Source: SVEL01 sp017381055
GTDB lineage: Bacteria; Bacillota; Clostridia; Lachnospirales; Lachnospiraceae
Length of the DNA: 64,000 bases
Reading direction: 5' to 3'
Assembly (NCBI GenBank): GCA_036307185.1
Contig: JAXJYC010000063.1
Span: 1-64,000 of the forward strand
Under the pieces are notes generated by a model, which was not told the origin of the DNA, ran no database searches, and saw only the letters and a list, made by a program, of their open reading frames with translations. Shown here in pieces: positions 1 through 8,394 of this stretch (its first letter is position 1; each line of letters begins with the position of its first letter). The position numbers were made by a program, and so were the translations under genes.

Positions 1-3
1 CAT
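1..3 (-). CDS. Possible start codon of a minus-strand gene leaving the window
   Basis: Bases 1-3 (CAT) read as ATG on the minus strand. They are preceded on that strand by a strong ribosome binding site (AAGGAGG, the complement of bases 10-16) at normal spacing. A minus-strand gene divergent from the amidohydrolase probably begins here, but only its start codon is visible and nothing can be said about its product. Confidence 0.4.
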
Positions 4-66
4 ATATAGCCTCCTTCTGATGAAGCCAGAGACTATAATACAATACTAGATATGTGAGATGTGTTA

Positions 67-102
67 AAGATTAAATTCTACCTATTCAAGATTAAATTCC
101 AC
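67..102. repeat. Short direct repeat in the divergent promoter region
   Basis: AAGATTAAATTCTAC at 67-81 recurs with one change at 88-102, two helical turns away. The element AGTAGAATTTAA at about 117-128 is an inverted copy of part of it. The arrangement resembles operator half-sites between two divergent genes. No regulator is identified. Confidence 0.35.
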
Positions 103-167
103 TTATGTTTGAGAGAGTAGAATTTAAAATTTTAATTTACGTGTTTGATTAAAGCTATTTTTGTTCA

Positions 168-196
168 TTTACAATATACCTTCAGTATGATAAAAT
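168..196 (+). promoter_or_regulatory. Sigma-A type promoter for the amidohydrolase gene
   Basis: TTTACA (168-173) and TAAAAT (191-196) are separated by 17 bp and lie about 45 bp upstream of the chosen start codon at 243. Confidence 0.5.
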
Positions 197-242
197 ATAA
201 TCAACATATTTCGTGAATATAATTAAAGAAAGAAGGGTATAT

Positions 243-1064
243 ATGGTAATTGACACACATGTACATACAGGTTTGTTTGTTTCTCCTGAAAAGGTTGTAG
301 ATATGAGTGAGGAAGTTGTTCTTGAAGCTTTGAAGAGACATAATATTGACCTTGCTATTGTATCTGCGACTGCAGAGGAAGTGGATTGTTTATTACAACC
401 TATTCCGAAGAGTTTGCAAAAAACTCAGGAGCAAGCTTTTTTAGAGTCTATTAACTTTGCTAGAAATAATATGGATAAAATTCGTATTATGCCATGGGTT
501 AAACCGGCCTCAGAGACTGCAGATGAGAGACTTGAAGAGCTTATTAGAGAGAATAGAGATATTGTTTGTGGTATAAAGGTTCATCCATACCATTCAGATA
601 TTGAATTTGATTCAGAGAGGGTTGAGCCTTATATTAAGTTGGCTGAAAAATATGATTTACCAGTTGCTGTTCATACAGCAGATTATGATAAGTCAAGCCC
701 TACAAGGGTTTATAATATGGCTAAGAAGTATCCAAATGTAAATTTTGTTATGGTTCATATGGGCTTATGTACTGATAATAAAGAAGCTATAGAACTTATG
801 GGAAAACTTCCAAATCTTTATGGTGATACTACTTGGGTGCCATTAGAAAGTACTATCGAGATAGTAAAAAGATATGGCAGTAAAAGGATATTTTTTGGGA
901 CAGATAGTCCTATAGATGGAGTGGACACATACGTTAAGAATGCAGTAGGCGAGCCATCACTTTATCTTAGATATTTTAATGAGCTAGAGGGTATTATTGG
1001 AAGTGAAGCTTATGCCGATATAATGTATAGGAACGCAATTGAGTTCTTTGGTATTAAACTATAA
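243..1064 (+). CDS. Amidohydrolase-family metal-dependent hydrolase
   Basis: The protein (273 aa from the ATG at 243) begins with MVIDTHVHTG, the N-terminal HxH metal-binding signature of the amidohydrolase superfamily. Further ligand-like motifs follow in order: KVHPYH, AVHTADY, VMVHMG and a C-terminal FFGTDSP, as expected for a TIM-barrel amidohydrolase of the amidohydro_2 type. The longer frame from 213 would add ten residues ahead of the metal site. The 243 start is preferred because AGAAAGAAGG lies just upstream and the HxH motif normally sits at the extreme N-terminus. The substrate cannot be deduced. No neighbour shares a pathway. A hairpin follows the stop at about 1070-1103. Confidence 0.8.
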   Translation: MVIDTHVHTGLFVSPEKVVDMSEEVVLEALKRHNIDLAIVSATAEEVDCLLQPIPKSLQKTQEQAFLESINFARNNMDKIRIMPWVKPASETADERLEELIRENRDIVCGIKVHPYHSDIEFDSERVEPYIKLAEKYDLPVAVHTADYDKSSPTRVYNMAKKYPNVNFVMVHMGLCTDNKEAIELMGKLPNLYGDTTWVPLESTIEIVKRYGSKRIFFGTDSPIDGVDTYVKNAVGEPSLYLRYFNELEGIIGSEAYADIMYRNAIEFFGIKL

Positions 1065-1068
1065 CAAA

Positions 1069-1103
1069 TCAATTAAGAGTGCTGAAATGGATTTCGGTGC
1101 TAA
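1069..1103 (+). terminator. Weak hairpin downstream of the amidohydrolase gene
   Basis: GTGCTGAAAT and ATTTCGGTGC form a ten-pair stem with several G-U pairs and a two-base loop. There is no T run, so it may act as an mRNA 3' stabiliser rather than an intrinsic terminator. Confidence 0.3.
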
Positions 1104-1107
1104 GAGT

Positions 1108-1173
1108 AATCGCAGTTGTTACACAACTTCGATTTAGTTTAATCGTAGTTGTTACATAACTTCGATTTAGTTC
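1108..1173 (+). repeat. Two tandem 33-bp repeats, each holding a palindrome
   Basis: Copies at 1108-1140 and 1141-1173 differ at only a few positions. Each starts with a 27-bp dyad (1108-1134 and 1141-1167) whose arms are AATCGnAGTT and AACTTCGATT. They sit immediately before the ribosome binding site of the DUF6033-like gene, so they may be a double operator or a pair of stem-loops in its leader. Confidence 0.65.
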
Positions 1174-1187
1174 AAGGAGGAATAATT

Positions 1188-1943
1188 ATGGTAAAAGCGT
1201 ATGGAGTAACATCAAATCAAAATTTTTATGAGACTAAGATAGGTCAGAAAAAGAATGTAACAGGTAAGGTTAAGAATAATACAGCTACTGACCAGCTTGC
1301 AAAGTCTAGTGAAGATAAATTATCAAGTAAGGCCAAAACTTATTTGGAAAATCTTAGAAAAACTTATGGGGATTATGATTTTATAATTGCAGATGAAGGA
1401 GCAGATAGAAGAGAGTTACTTAATCAAAGTGATAAAGAATATTCTGTTATGTTCTCAAGTGCTGAGTTAGAAAGAATGGCCAATGATGAAGACTATGCTG
1501 CTGAGCAGATGAGAAAGGTTCAATCCATCGTAGATATGTCTAATAGGATTTTTGAACAGTTCGGCATTGAGAGAGCATGGGAAGAGGGCGCTACAGGCGA
1601 TGCTATGATAAACAAGCTAGCTATTTCTGTAAATGATGATGGTACTATGACTATTTTAGCAGAGATAGAGAGATTCTCTGAAAAGAAGCAATCATATTTA
1701 GATAAGATTCAAGAGAAGCGCGATAAACAAAAAGAAATAGAGAAGAAGCGAGAAGAAAATACTGAAAAGAAAAAAATAGAAGAGAAAAAGACTAATCCAT
1801 ATAATAAAGAGGATGAAGCTTCAGTAAAGAAAACAGTTATCAAAGCCTCTTCAGAAGAAGAACTTATAGAAAAAATTAAGAATATAAACTGGGATACAGT
1901 ACTAGGTGAAACAGTAGGAGCTAAGTTTGATTTTTCTATATAG
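1188..1943 (+). CDS. DUF6033-like protein of unknown function
   Basis: The protein has 251 aa. The ATG at 1188 is chosen because CAAGGAGGAATAATT precedes it; the upstream extension to 1149 runs through the tandem repeat and is unlikely to be translated. The sequence is soluble, with no signal peptide or membrane segment. The first 170 residues look globular. Residues of about 175-225 are very rich in Lys and Glu and should form a coiled coil or charged helix, and a short conserved-looking C-terminus ends in KFDFSI. It resembles the Lachnospiraceae family DUF6033. No function is known. It converges on sigG and shares a bidirectional terminator with it. Confidence 0.65.
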   Translation: MVKAYGVTSNQNFYETKIGQKKNVTGKVKNNTATDQLAKSSEDKLSSKAKTYLENLRKTYGDYDFIIADEGADRRELLNQSDKEYSVMFSSAELERMANDEDYAAEQMRKVQSIVDMSNRIFEQFGIERAWEEGATGDAMINKLAISVNDDGTMTILAEIERFSEKKQSYLDKIQEKRDKQKEIEKKREENTEKKKIEEKKTNPYNKEDEASVKKTVIKASSEEELIEKIKNINWDTVLGETVGAKFDFSI

Positions 1944-1965
1944 AATTCTAATAATAAAAATTATA

Positions 1966-2003
1966 AGAAGCCACGTGTGTTTAAACATACGTGGTTTCTT
2001 TTA
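1966..2003. terminator. Bidirectional terminator between the DUF6033-like gene and sigG
   Basis: AGAAGCCACGT and ACGTGGTTTCTT form a strong stem flanked by A-rich and T-rich tracts, so it can serve both convergent genes. Confidence 0.8.
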
Positions 2004-2016
2004 GGATTTAAAACTA

Positions 2017-2796
2017 TTAATCTCTCAAATAATTCTTCATTGACTTTAATGCATTTTTTTCTAACCTACTTACTTGAGCCTGACTTATCCCTACTTCATT
2101 TGCTACTTCCATCTGGGTTTTGCCTTTGAAAAATCTAAGGTCTATAATATTCTTCTCTCTATCAGGAAGTCGCCTTATGGCTTCGTTTAATGTTATTTCC
2201 TCTATCCAGTTGTCTTCTTTATTCTTTTTATCGCTTATTTGGTCTAAAACATAGAGAGTATCACCACCATCATTATATACAGGTTCATATAGTGAAACTG
2301 GACTTTGTATTGCGTCTAGGGCCGCTACAATAGATTCCTTATCTACACCTATTTCTGTAGCGATTTCACATAAAGTAGGCTCCTTTTGAGACTTCTTCAT
2401 AAGATTTTCTTTAGCATATATTGCTTTGTAAGCAGTATCTCTTAATGAACGTGATACTCGAATACTATTATTATCTCTAAGATAACGTCTGATTTCACCA
2501 ATAATCATAGGCACTGCATAGGTTGAAAACTTAACATTAAGATTACGATTAAAGTTATCTAAGGCTTTGATAAGTCCGATGCATCCAATTTGAAATAAGT
2601 CATCAACATTTTCTGAGGAGTTACTAAAACGTTGTATTATACTTAAGACAAGACGAAGATTACCATTTATAAAAAGTTCCCTGGCCTCCTTATCACCCTT
2701 GTCGATTCTATCAAATAATTCTTCTTTTTCGGCATTTGTAAGAATAGGGAGCTTGCTAGTATTTACCCCACATATTTCAACTTTGTATATAGACAT
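2017..2796 (-). CDS. sigG: RNA polymerase sporulation-specific sigma factor SigG
   Basis: This 259-aa sigma-70 family protein directs late forespore transcription in endospore formers. The N-terminus KVEICGVNTSKLP is diagnostic of SigG. Region 2 is clear (NGNLRLVL, DLFQIGCIGLIKALDNF, KFSTYAVPMIIGEIRRYLRD), then region 3, and region 4 with the HTH KTQMEVANEVGISQAQVSRLEK. Length and architecture match Bacillus SigG. The gene stands alone rather than beside spoIIGA/sigE, with a ribosome binding site AAAGGAG before the ATG. Its presence places the organism in a spore-forming lineage; whether it sporulates cannot be told from this window. Confidence 0.93.
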   Translation of the reverse strand: MSIYKVEICGVNTSKLPILTNAEKEELFDRIDKGDKEARELFINGNLRLVLSIIQRFSNSSENVDDLFQIGCIGLIKALDNFNRNLNVKFSTYAVPMIIGEIRRYLRDNNSIRVSRSLRDTAYKAIYAKENLMKKSQKEPTLCEIATEIGVDKESIVAALDAIQSPVSLYEPVYNDGGDTLYVLDQISDKKNKEDNWIEEITLNEAIRRLPDREKNIIDLRFFKGKTQMEVANEVGISQAQVSRLEKNALKSMKNYLRD

Positions 2797-2922
2797 AAAA
2801 TTTATACTCCTTTCGTAAACATTTGCTTAATTTCATAGGTAAATGTTTTGCAAAAAGAGAGGTAAATATACTGTCTAAATGATAAATAAAAAAAATAAAA
2901 CCCCTTGACAAATTGTTTTAAT

Positions 2923-3573
2923 ACAATTAGCAAGCGCCACCCATTCTTTGGACATACATTACGAGATGTTAATCATGTGCTCATCAGATTTTTGTCCTTT
3001 TTATAGACTTTAAATAACCACAGTATATTCATTTATTTTTCAGTGTTGGATATCGGAACCCGTGATTTGCTAAATGCCCTCTTGATACAAGTTTATTACT
3101 GCGAATATTTTCAATAAAACACAACCTTAGCTAAGTGATGTTCGTGTGGTTAAAAGACATCATTTGAAGATTTTCGTAAAGTTTTCATCCCCACACCGTA
3201 GCACTAATGCTGCCTGCCGAATCTGTTTGAGCAGGCTTGGCTCTTATACCCCTACAGGGTAATAAGCCAAGCCGCGCAGTTATGCAGGCAGGCAACCAAT
3301 AAGCATGTGCAAGGTGTGGGGAATGAAAATAGAAAATCTTCTACGATGTCTTAACCACATGAACACCACTAGCTAGTTGTGTTTTTGTGAAAATACACGC
3401 AGACTTAGTATCAAGAAGGGCATATAAGCAAATCATCGGAGCCCTCATATACACTGAAAAATAAATGAATATATGTGGTTAAGTTAAGTAATATAGGACA
3501 AAAATCTGATGGCGTAAAATAACGAACTTCTCGTAATGTATATTGTGGAGAATGGGTGGCGCTTGTAAATTGG
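2923..3573. repeat. Giant imperfect palindrome (about 650 bp), possible long structured RNA
   Basis: The 885-bp gene-free gap between sigG and deoD is largely one inverted repeat. The outer arms CAAGCGCCACCCATTCT (2931-2947) and its complement (3549-3565) match perfectly. Inner matching blocks follow in mirrored order all the way to the middle, including CATCAGATTTTTGTCCT, ATTCATTTATTTTTCAGTG and CCCCACACC. The apex is GGCTTGGCT...AGCCAAGCC around 3234-3273. Matched blocks are broken by short bulges and unequal segments, giving a rod-like hairpin. No coding frame spans it. TTGACA lies at 2905-2910, but no good -10 follows at normal spacing. It could be a structured non-coding RNA or a palindromic mobile element. 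Confidence 0.85.
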
Positions 3574-3681
3574 AATATTGTAACAAAAATCTAGATTTTT
3601 TCTACAATTTATGGTAAAATAAAGGATAATTGTTAGTTGAAACGTAATAATATTTCTATTGAAAATAAGGAGGGGTAAAAT

Positions 3682-4395
3682 ATGGCAACACCACATAATA
3701 AAGCAGAGGTAGGACAGATTGCAAAGACAGTGCTTATGCCTGGTGATCCGCTTAGAGCGAAGTTTATTGCAGAGACTTTTTTGACTGATGTAAAGCAGTT
3801 TAATGATGTAAGAAATATGTATGGATTTACAGGTACTTACAATGGTGTAGAGGTATCTGTTATGGGTTCTGGTATGGGTATGCCTTCTATTGGAATATAT
3901 TCATATGAGTTATATACACAGTATGGAGTTGAGAATATTATTAGAATTGGTTCGGCAGGATCATATTGTGAGGAAGCTAAGGTGTATGATGTGGTTCTTG
4001 CCTCAGAGGCTTATTCTGAATCATCATATGCTAATACACAGAGCGGATATGATAAAGATAAGACATATCCAAATAAGGAGTTAAATGATACTATAAAGGA
4101 ATGTGCTAATAAGCTTAATATTCCAGTTATTGAAGGATGTATACATTCGTCGGATGTATTTTATAGAGAAGGTGGAACAGATTATAAGGCATTGCATAAT
4201 GAAAAGGGATGCTTGGCTGTAGAAATGGAGAGCTTTGCATTATTCCATAATGCTAGCGTACTTGGAAAGAAGGCTGCTTGTCTTCTTACAATTTCTGATT
4301 CCTTTGTATCTAATGAGGTTACTACTGCCGAAGAGAGACAGACTTCATTTACAAACATGATGAAGGTGGCATTAGAAGCAGCGATTATTTTATAA
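3682..4395 (+). CDS. deoD: Purine-nucleoside phosphorylase, DeoD type
   Basis: This 237-aa enzyme catalyses reversible phosphorolysis of purine (deoxy)nucleosides to base and (deoxy)ribose-1-phosphate. It begins MATPHNKAEVG and contains VLMPGDPLRAKFIAE, GFTGTYNG, the phosphate-site region IRIGSAGSY, EMESFALF (ribose contact) and ISDSF carrying the catalytic Asp. Length and motifs match the hexameric bacterial DeoD class. AAGGAGGGG precedes the ATG. The gene is followed within 40 bp by dgt, so the two may be co-transcribed in deoxynucleotide salvage. Confidence 0.95.
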   Translation: MATPHNKAEVGQIAKTVLMPGDPLRAKFIAETFLTDVKQFNDVRNMYGFTGTYNGVEVSVMGSGMGMPSIGIYSYELYTQYGVENIIRIGSAGSYCEEAKVYDVVLASEAYSESSYANTQSGYDKDKTYPNKELNDTIKECANKLNIPVIEGCIHSSDVFYREGGTDYKALHNEKGCLAVEMESFALFHNASVLGKKAACLLTISDSFVSNEVTTAEERQTSFTNMMKVALEAAIIL

Positions 4396-4430
4396 TTTTT
4401 TGTCATAATTTTGGAGGTACGTGAATATAT

Positions 4431-5438
4431 ATGAATATTAGGGAACAGCTTGAACAATGCGAGGAGATGACTTTAAGTAAATATGCGGCACATAGTAAAA
4501 ATTCCCTAGGAAGAGACCGCGATGAAGAGCAGTGCGATATGAGAACTGTTTATCAAAGAGATAGGGATAGAATTATACATTGTAAAGCATTTAGACGTCT
4601 TAAGCATAAGACGCAGGTATTTCTTGCGCCAGCTGGTGACCATTATAGAACAAGACTTACACATACCTTGGAGGTATCTCAGATAGCTAGAACTATCGCC
4701 AGGTCCCTTCGTTTAAATGAAGATTTGACAGAGGCTATTTCACTTGGGCATGATTTAGGACATACACCTTTTGGACATGCTGGTGAGCGTGCACTTGATG
4801 AAGTATGTACCTTGGGATTTTCTCATTTTGAGCAAAGTGTTAGAATAGTGGAAAAGCTTGAGAAGGATGGAAGAGGACTCAATCTTACTAAGGAGGTAAG
4901 AGATGGAATACTTAATCATAGAACCTCGGGAAATCCATTTACCTTGGAGGGTAAGGTTGTTCGTTTATCAGATAAGATAGCGTATATTAATCACGATATT
5001 GATGATGCTATCAGAGCGGGGATTCTTACAGAGGAGGATATTCCAACAGAGTATTCTAGTGTGCTTGGAGCGTCTACCAAGAGTCGCTTAGATGGACTTA
5101 TACGGGATATTGTTAATAATAGTGTAGACAAAGCTGATATATATATGTCAGAGGAATTTGAAAGTGCTATGAAGGGTCTTAGAAAGTATATGTTTGAAAA
5201 TGTATATAAGAATCCTGTTGCAAAGGGGCAGGAGTATAAGGCTGAGAGTATGATAAAGAGTTTATATGAATATTATCTGGCAGATTTGGATAAATTGCCA
5301 GAGGAGTATATCTATATGATAAAAGAATTAAATGAAGCGCCAGAGAGAGTAGTTTGTGACTATATTTCTGGTATGAGTGACCAGTATTCGGTTCAGAAGT
5401 TCCAGGAGGAGTTTGTGCCAAAGTTCTGGAAGATATAG
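4431..5438 (+). CDS. dgt: dGTPase-like HD-domain deoxynucleoside triphosphohydrolase
   Basis: The 335-aa protein belongs to the dGTP triphosphohydrolase branch of the HD superfamily, which splits dNTPs to deoxynucleoside and tripolyphosphate. The metal-binding set is visible: H of RLTHTLEVSQIARTIAR, the HD pair in LGHDLGHTPFGHAGE, and a later Asp in VVRLSDKIAYINHDIDDA. The N-terminal RDRDRIIHCKAFRRLKHKTQVF is also typical. GGAGG lies before the ATG. It sits between deoD and dnaG, a common arrangement in Clostridia linking dNTP control with replication genes. The length suggests the shorter Gram-positive subfamily rather than E. coli Dgt, so its nucleotide preference is uncertain. Confidence 0.9.
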   Translation: MNIREQLEQCEEMTLSKYAAHSKNSLGRDRDEEQCDMRTVYQRDRDRIIHCKAFRRLKHKTQVFLAPAGDHYRTRLTHTLEVSQIARTIARSLRLNEDLTEAISLGHDLGHTPFGHAGERALDEVCTLGFSHFEQSVRIVEKLEKDGRGLNLTKEVRDGILNHRTSGNPFTLEGKVVRLSDKIAYINHDIDDAIRAGILTEEDIPTEYSSVLGASTKSRLDGLIRDIVNNSVDKADIYMSEEFESAMKGLRKYMFENVYKNPVAKGQEYKAESMIKSLYEYYLADLDKLPEEYIYMIKELNEAPERVVCDYISGMSDQYSVQKFQEEFVPKFWKI

Positions 5439-5453
5439 GATATGGAGTAGTTT

Positions 5454-7226
5454 ATGTTTTATTCAGATGATTTAATAGAAGAGATTAGAAGTAGAAATGA
5501 TATAGTTGATGTGATTTCGTCTTATGTTAAATTAACTAAGAAGGGGAGCACATATTTTGGACTATGTCCTTTTCATAATGAGAAATCGCCATCATTTTCA
5601 GTTACACCATCTAAGCAGATGTATTATTGCTTTGGTTGTGGACAGGGTGGAAATGTATTTACCTTTGTAATGAAGTATGAGAATATGACATTTACAGAGG
5701 CGGTTAAGTTTCTTGCGGACAAGGCAGGTATAAGTCTTCCTGAGCAGGAGTATTCGGAAGAAGAGAAGAAGAAGGCTGATTTAAAGTCACAGCTTTTGGA
5801 TATTCATAAGGAGGCTGCCCTCTATTACTATCATCTTCTTAGAAGTGATAAGGGACAACGTGCATATGAATATCTTAAGGGAAGAGGGTTAAGCGATGAG
5901 ACAATAAAGAAATTTGGTTTAGGATATTCAAGTAATTATAGTGATGATTTATACAAATTTATAAAGAGTAAGGGTTACAGCGATGATGTTCTTAAGGAAA
6001 GTGGTCTTTTTACATTTTCTGAGAAGGGTGTATATGATAAGTTTAACAACAGAGTAATGTTCCCTATTATGGATATCAACAATCGTGTAATTGGATTTGG
6101 TGGACGAGTTATGGGAGATGGAAAACCTAAGTATCTTAATTCACCAGAGACAGTGCTTTTCGATAAGAGCTGTAATCTCTATGGCATGAATATTGCTAGA
6201 GGTTCTAGAAAGGAATCTTTCCTTATGTGTGAGGGATATATGGACGTTATAGCCCTTCACCAAGCAGGGTTTAATAATGCGGTTGCATCATTAGGTACAG
6301 CTCATACACCTAGACAGGCTAATCTTATTAAGAGATATGCCAAGGATGTGTATCTTACATTTGATAGCGATAACGCAGGAGTTATGGCTGCTCTTAGAGC
6401 TATTCCTATGCTTAAAGCAGCAGGTTTAAATGTAAAGGTTATCGATATGAGACCACACAAGGATCCAGATGAATTTATCAAGGCATTGGGTTCAGAAGAA
6501 TATGAGAAGCGCATAGAGAATGCTAGGAATTCATTTCTTTATCAGATTGATAGACTTAAAGATAGCACAGATATGTCTATGCCAGAGAATAAGGCTAAGT
6601 TTTATAATGATGTGGCCAAGAAGCTATTGGAATTTGAAGATGATTTAGAGAGAAATGTATATATTGATGCAGTTAGTGAAGAATATATGATACCAAAGGA
6701 TAGTTTGGTAAAGTCTATTAGTAGAATGGCGTTAACTTATGAGCCACAGAAGAATAAATATGAGGCAGTAGTTAGCGATGGAGAAAAGAAAGTAGATAGT
6801 AAAAAGTTACCAAAGGATGATGGTGTTAGAGCTGCACAAAAGACTCTTATCACATGGCTTATAGATGAACCAGCTCTTTTTAAGAAGATAAATGGTATTA
6901 TATCAGAGAAGGATTTTGTAGAGAAACCATTTGATGCAGTTGCGACGATGCTTTTTGAGCAACTAAGAAGTGGTAACCTTAATCCAGCAAGTATTATTAA
7001 TAAGTTTCAAAGCGAAGAAGAACAGTCAGAGGTTGCTAGTCTTTTTAATAAGGGATTATTAGAAGGGTTGTCCTTAAGTGAAAAGGAAAAGACACTTAAC
7101 GACACTGTTATTATGGTTAAAAAGAACAGTATCGATTATAGAAATAGCACTGTAACAGATATTGCAGAGCTTCAGAGCATTGTAAGGGAGCAGAACGAAT
7201 TAACAAAGATTCATATTTATCTATAA
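5454..7226 (+). CDS. dnaG: DNA primase
   Basis: The 590-aa primase makes RNA primers for replication. The N-terminal CHC2 zinc finger is present (CPFHNEKSPSFSV then YYCFGCGQGGN). The catalytic core follows (residues of about 120-340, with NRVMFPIMDINNRVIGFGGR), and the TOPRIM segment contains FLMCEGYMDVIALHQAG and the DSD motif in TFDSDNAG. The C-terminal region of about 430-590 is the poorly conserved helicase-interacting part. It starts 15 bp after dgt and ends 20 bp before rpoD, reproducing the classical macromolecular-synthesis operon. Confidence 0.96.
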   Translation: MFYSDDLIEEIRSRNDIVDVISSYVKLTKKGSTYFGLCPFHNEKSPSFSVTPSKQMYYCFGCGQGGNVFTFVMKYENMTFTEAVKFLADKAGISLPEQEYSEEEKKKADLKSQLLDIHKEAALYYYHLLRSDKGQRAYEYLKGRGLSDETIKKFGLGYSSNYSDDLYKFIKSKGYSDDVLKESGLFTFSEKGVYDKFNNRVMFPIMDINNRVIGFGGRVMGDGKPKYLNSPETVLFDKSCNLYGMNIARGSRKESFLMCEGYMDVIALHQAGFNNAVASLGTAHTPRQANLIKRYAKDVYLTFDSDNAGVMAALRAIPMLKAAGLNVKVIDMRPHKDPDEFIKALGSEEYEKRIENARNSFLYQIDRLKDSTDMSMPENKAKFYNDVAKKLLEFEDDLERNVYIDAVSEEYMIPKDSLVKSISRMALTYEPQKNKYEAVVSDGEKKVDSKKLPKDDGVRAAQKTLITWLIDEPALFKKINGIISEKDFVEKPFDAVATMLFEQLRSGNLNPASIINKFQSEEEQSEVASLFNKGLLEGLSLSEKEKTLNDTVIMVKKNSIDYRNSTVTDIAELQSIVREQNELTKIHIYL

Positions 7227-7246
7227 AGGGTTAGAGGGAGGTTTTT

Positions 7247-8377
7247 GTGGATACAAGTAATATGCTTTTTGAAGAGGGTTTTAACAAGCTGGTAGAAGCA
7301 GCTAAAAATAATAAAAATGTTATAGAATATGATCAGATACAGTCGTATTTTAGTAATGTGGAATTTACCGAAGAGATCTGTGAAAAGATTATTGAAGAGC
7401 TAGAGGAAAGAAAAATAGATGTCCTTAGAATAACTGAAGAGGATATTGATTTGGTTCCAATTGAGGAACTGGCAGCTCTTGAAGAAACAGCATTAGAAGC
7501 AGAGGAGCTAGATTTAGAGAAGCTAGAGAAGGAAGTATTAGATGGCGTTAATCTTGAAGATCCTGTTAGAATGTATTTAAAGGAAATAGGCAAGGTTCCA
7601 TTGCTGACTTCTGATGAAGAGATAGAGCTGGCAAAACGAATGGAAGCTGGGGATGATTTGGCTAGAGCACGTTTAGCAGAAGCTAATCTTCGACTTGTTG
7701 TAAGTATTGCTAAAAAGTATTTAGGTAGAGGTTTGTTATTTCTTGATCTTATTCAAGAGGGAAATCTTGGACTTATTAAAGCAGTAGAAAAGTTTGATTA
7801 TAAGAAGGGCTATAAGTTTAGTACGTATGCTACCTGGTGGATAAGACAAGCTATTACGAGAGCTATAGCAGATCAAGCTAGAACTATTAGAATCCCAGTT
7901 CATATGGTTGAGACTATCAATAAGGTGACTCGTATATCTAGACAGATGACACAGGAGCTTGGAAGAGAACCTTCTGTGGAGGAAATTGCCAGTGAGATGA
8001 ATTTGACTGAGGAGAGGGTTAGAGAGATATTAAAGGTTGCTCAGGAACCTGTATCCTTAGAATCACCAGTAGGTGAGGAGGAAGATAGTCATCTTGGAGA
8101 TTTTATTCAGGATGATAATATAATGGCGCCAGCGGAGGCGGCAACGCTTATGCTTCTTAAAGAGCAATTAGAGGAAGCTATGTCAGCTCTTACAGAAAGA
8201 GAAAAAGAAGTATTAAAAATGCGTTTTGGTTTAAATGAAGCGCAACCATTAACCTTAGAACAGGTAGGAAAATATTTTAATGTTACGAGGGAAAGAATAC
8301 GACAGATAGAGGCTAAGGCTTTGAGAAAGCTCAAGCATCCAAGTAGAAGTAAGAAATTAAGGGATTATTTGGAGTAA
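7247..8377 (+). CDS. rpoD: RNA polymerase primary sigma factor (RpoD/SigA)
   Basis: This 376-aa sigma-70 starts at GTG 7247 behind AGGGAGG. Region 1.1 is short. Regions 1.2-2.4 include DPVRMYLKEIGKVPLL, NLRLVVSIAKKY, LIQEGNLGLIKAVEKFDY and FSTYATWWIRQAITRAIADQ. Region 3 follows, and region 4 ends in the -35-binding HTH VTRERIRQIEAKALRKLKHP. Its place directly after dnaG argues that it is the housekeeping sigma factor. A second, equally complete RpoD-type protein is encoded at 22178-23296. Confidence 0.95.
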   Translation: MDTSNMLFEEGFNKLVEAAKNNKNVIEYDQIQSYFSNVEFTEEICEKIIEELEERKIDVLRITEEDIDLVPIEELAALEETALEAEELDLEKLEKEVLDGVNLEDPVRMYLKEIGKVPLLTSDEEIELAKRMEAGDDLARARLAEANLRLVVSIAKKYLGRGLLFLDLIQEGNLGLIKAVEKFDYKKGYKFSTYATWWIRQAITRAIADQARTIRIPVHMVETINKVTRISRQMTQELGREPSVEEIASEMNLTEERVREILKVAQEPVSLESPVGEEEDSHLGDFIQDDNIMAPAEAATLMLLKEQLEEAMSALTEREKEVLKMRFGLNEAQPLTLEQVGKYFNVTRERIRQIEAKALRKLKHPSRSKKLRDYLE

Positions 8378-8394
8378 TCCTAAGGAGTATTTAC

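Noticed and set aside
2905..2927. TTGACA...TACAAT as a promoter for the giant hairpin
   Set aside because: The two boxes are only 11 bp apart, too close for a sigma-A promoter, and no -10 is found at 17 bp.
3484..3696. Minus-strand 70-codon frame overlapping the start of deoD
   Set aside because: It lies within and beside the giant palindrome, has no ribosome site, and its product is low-complexity with no family resemblance.
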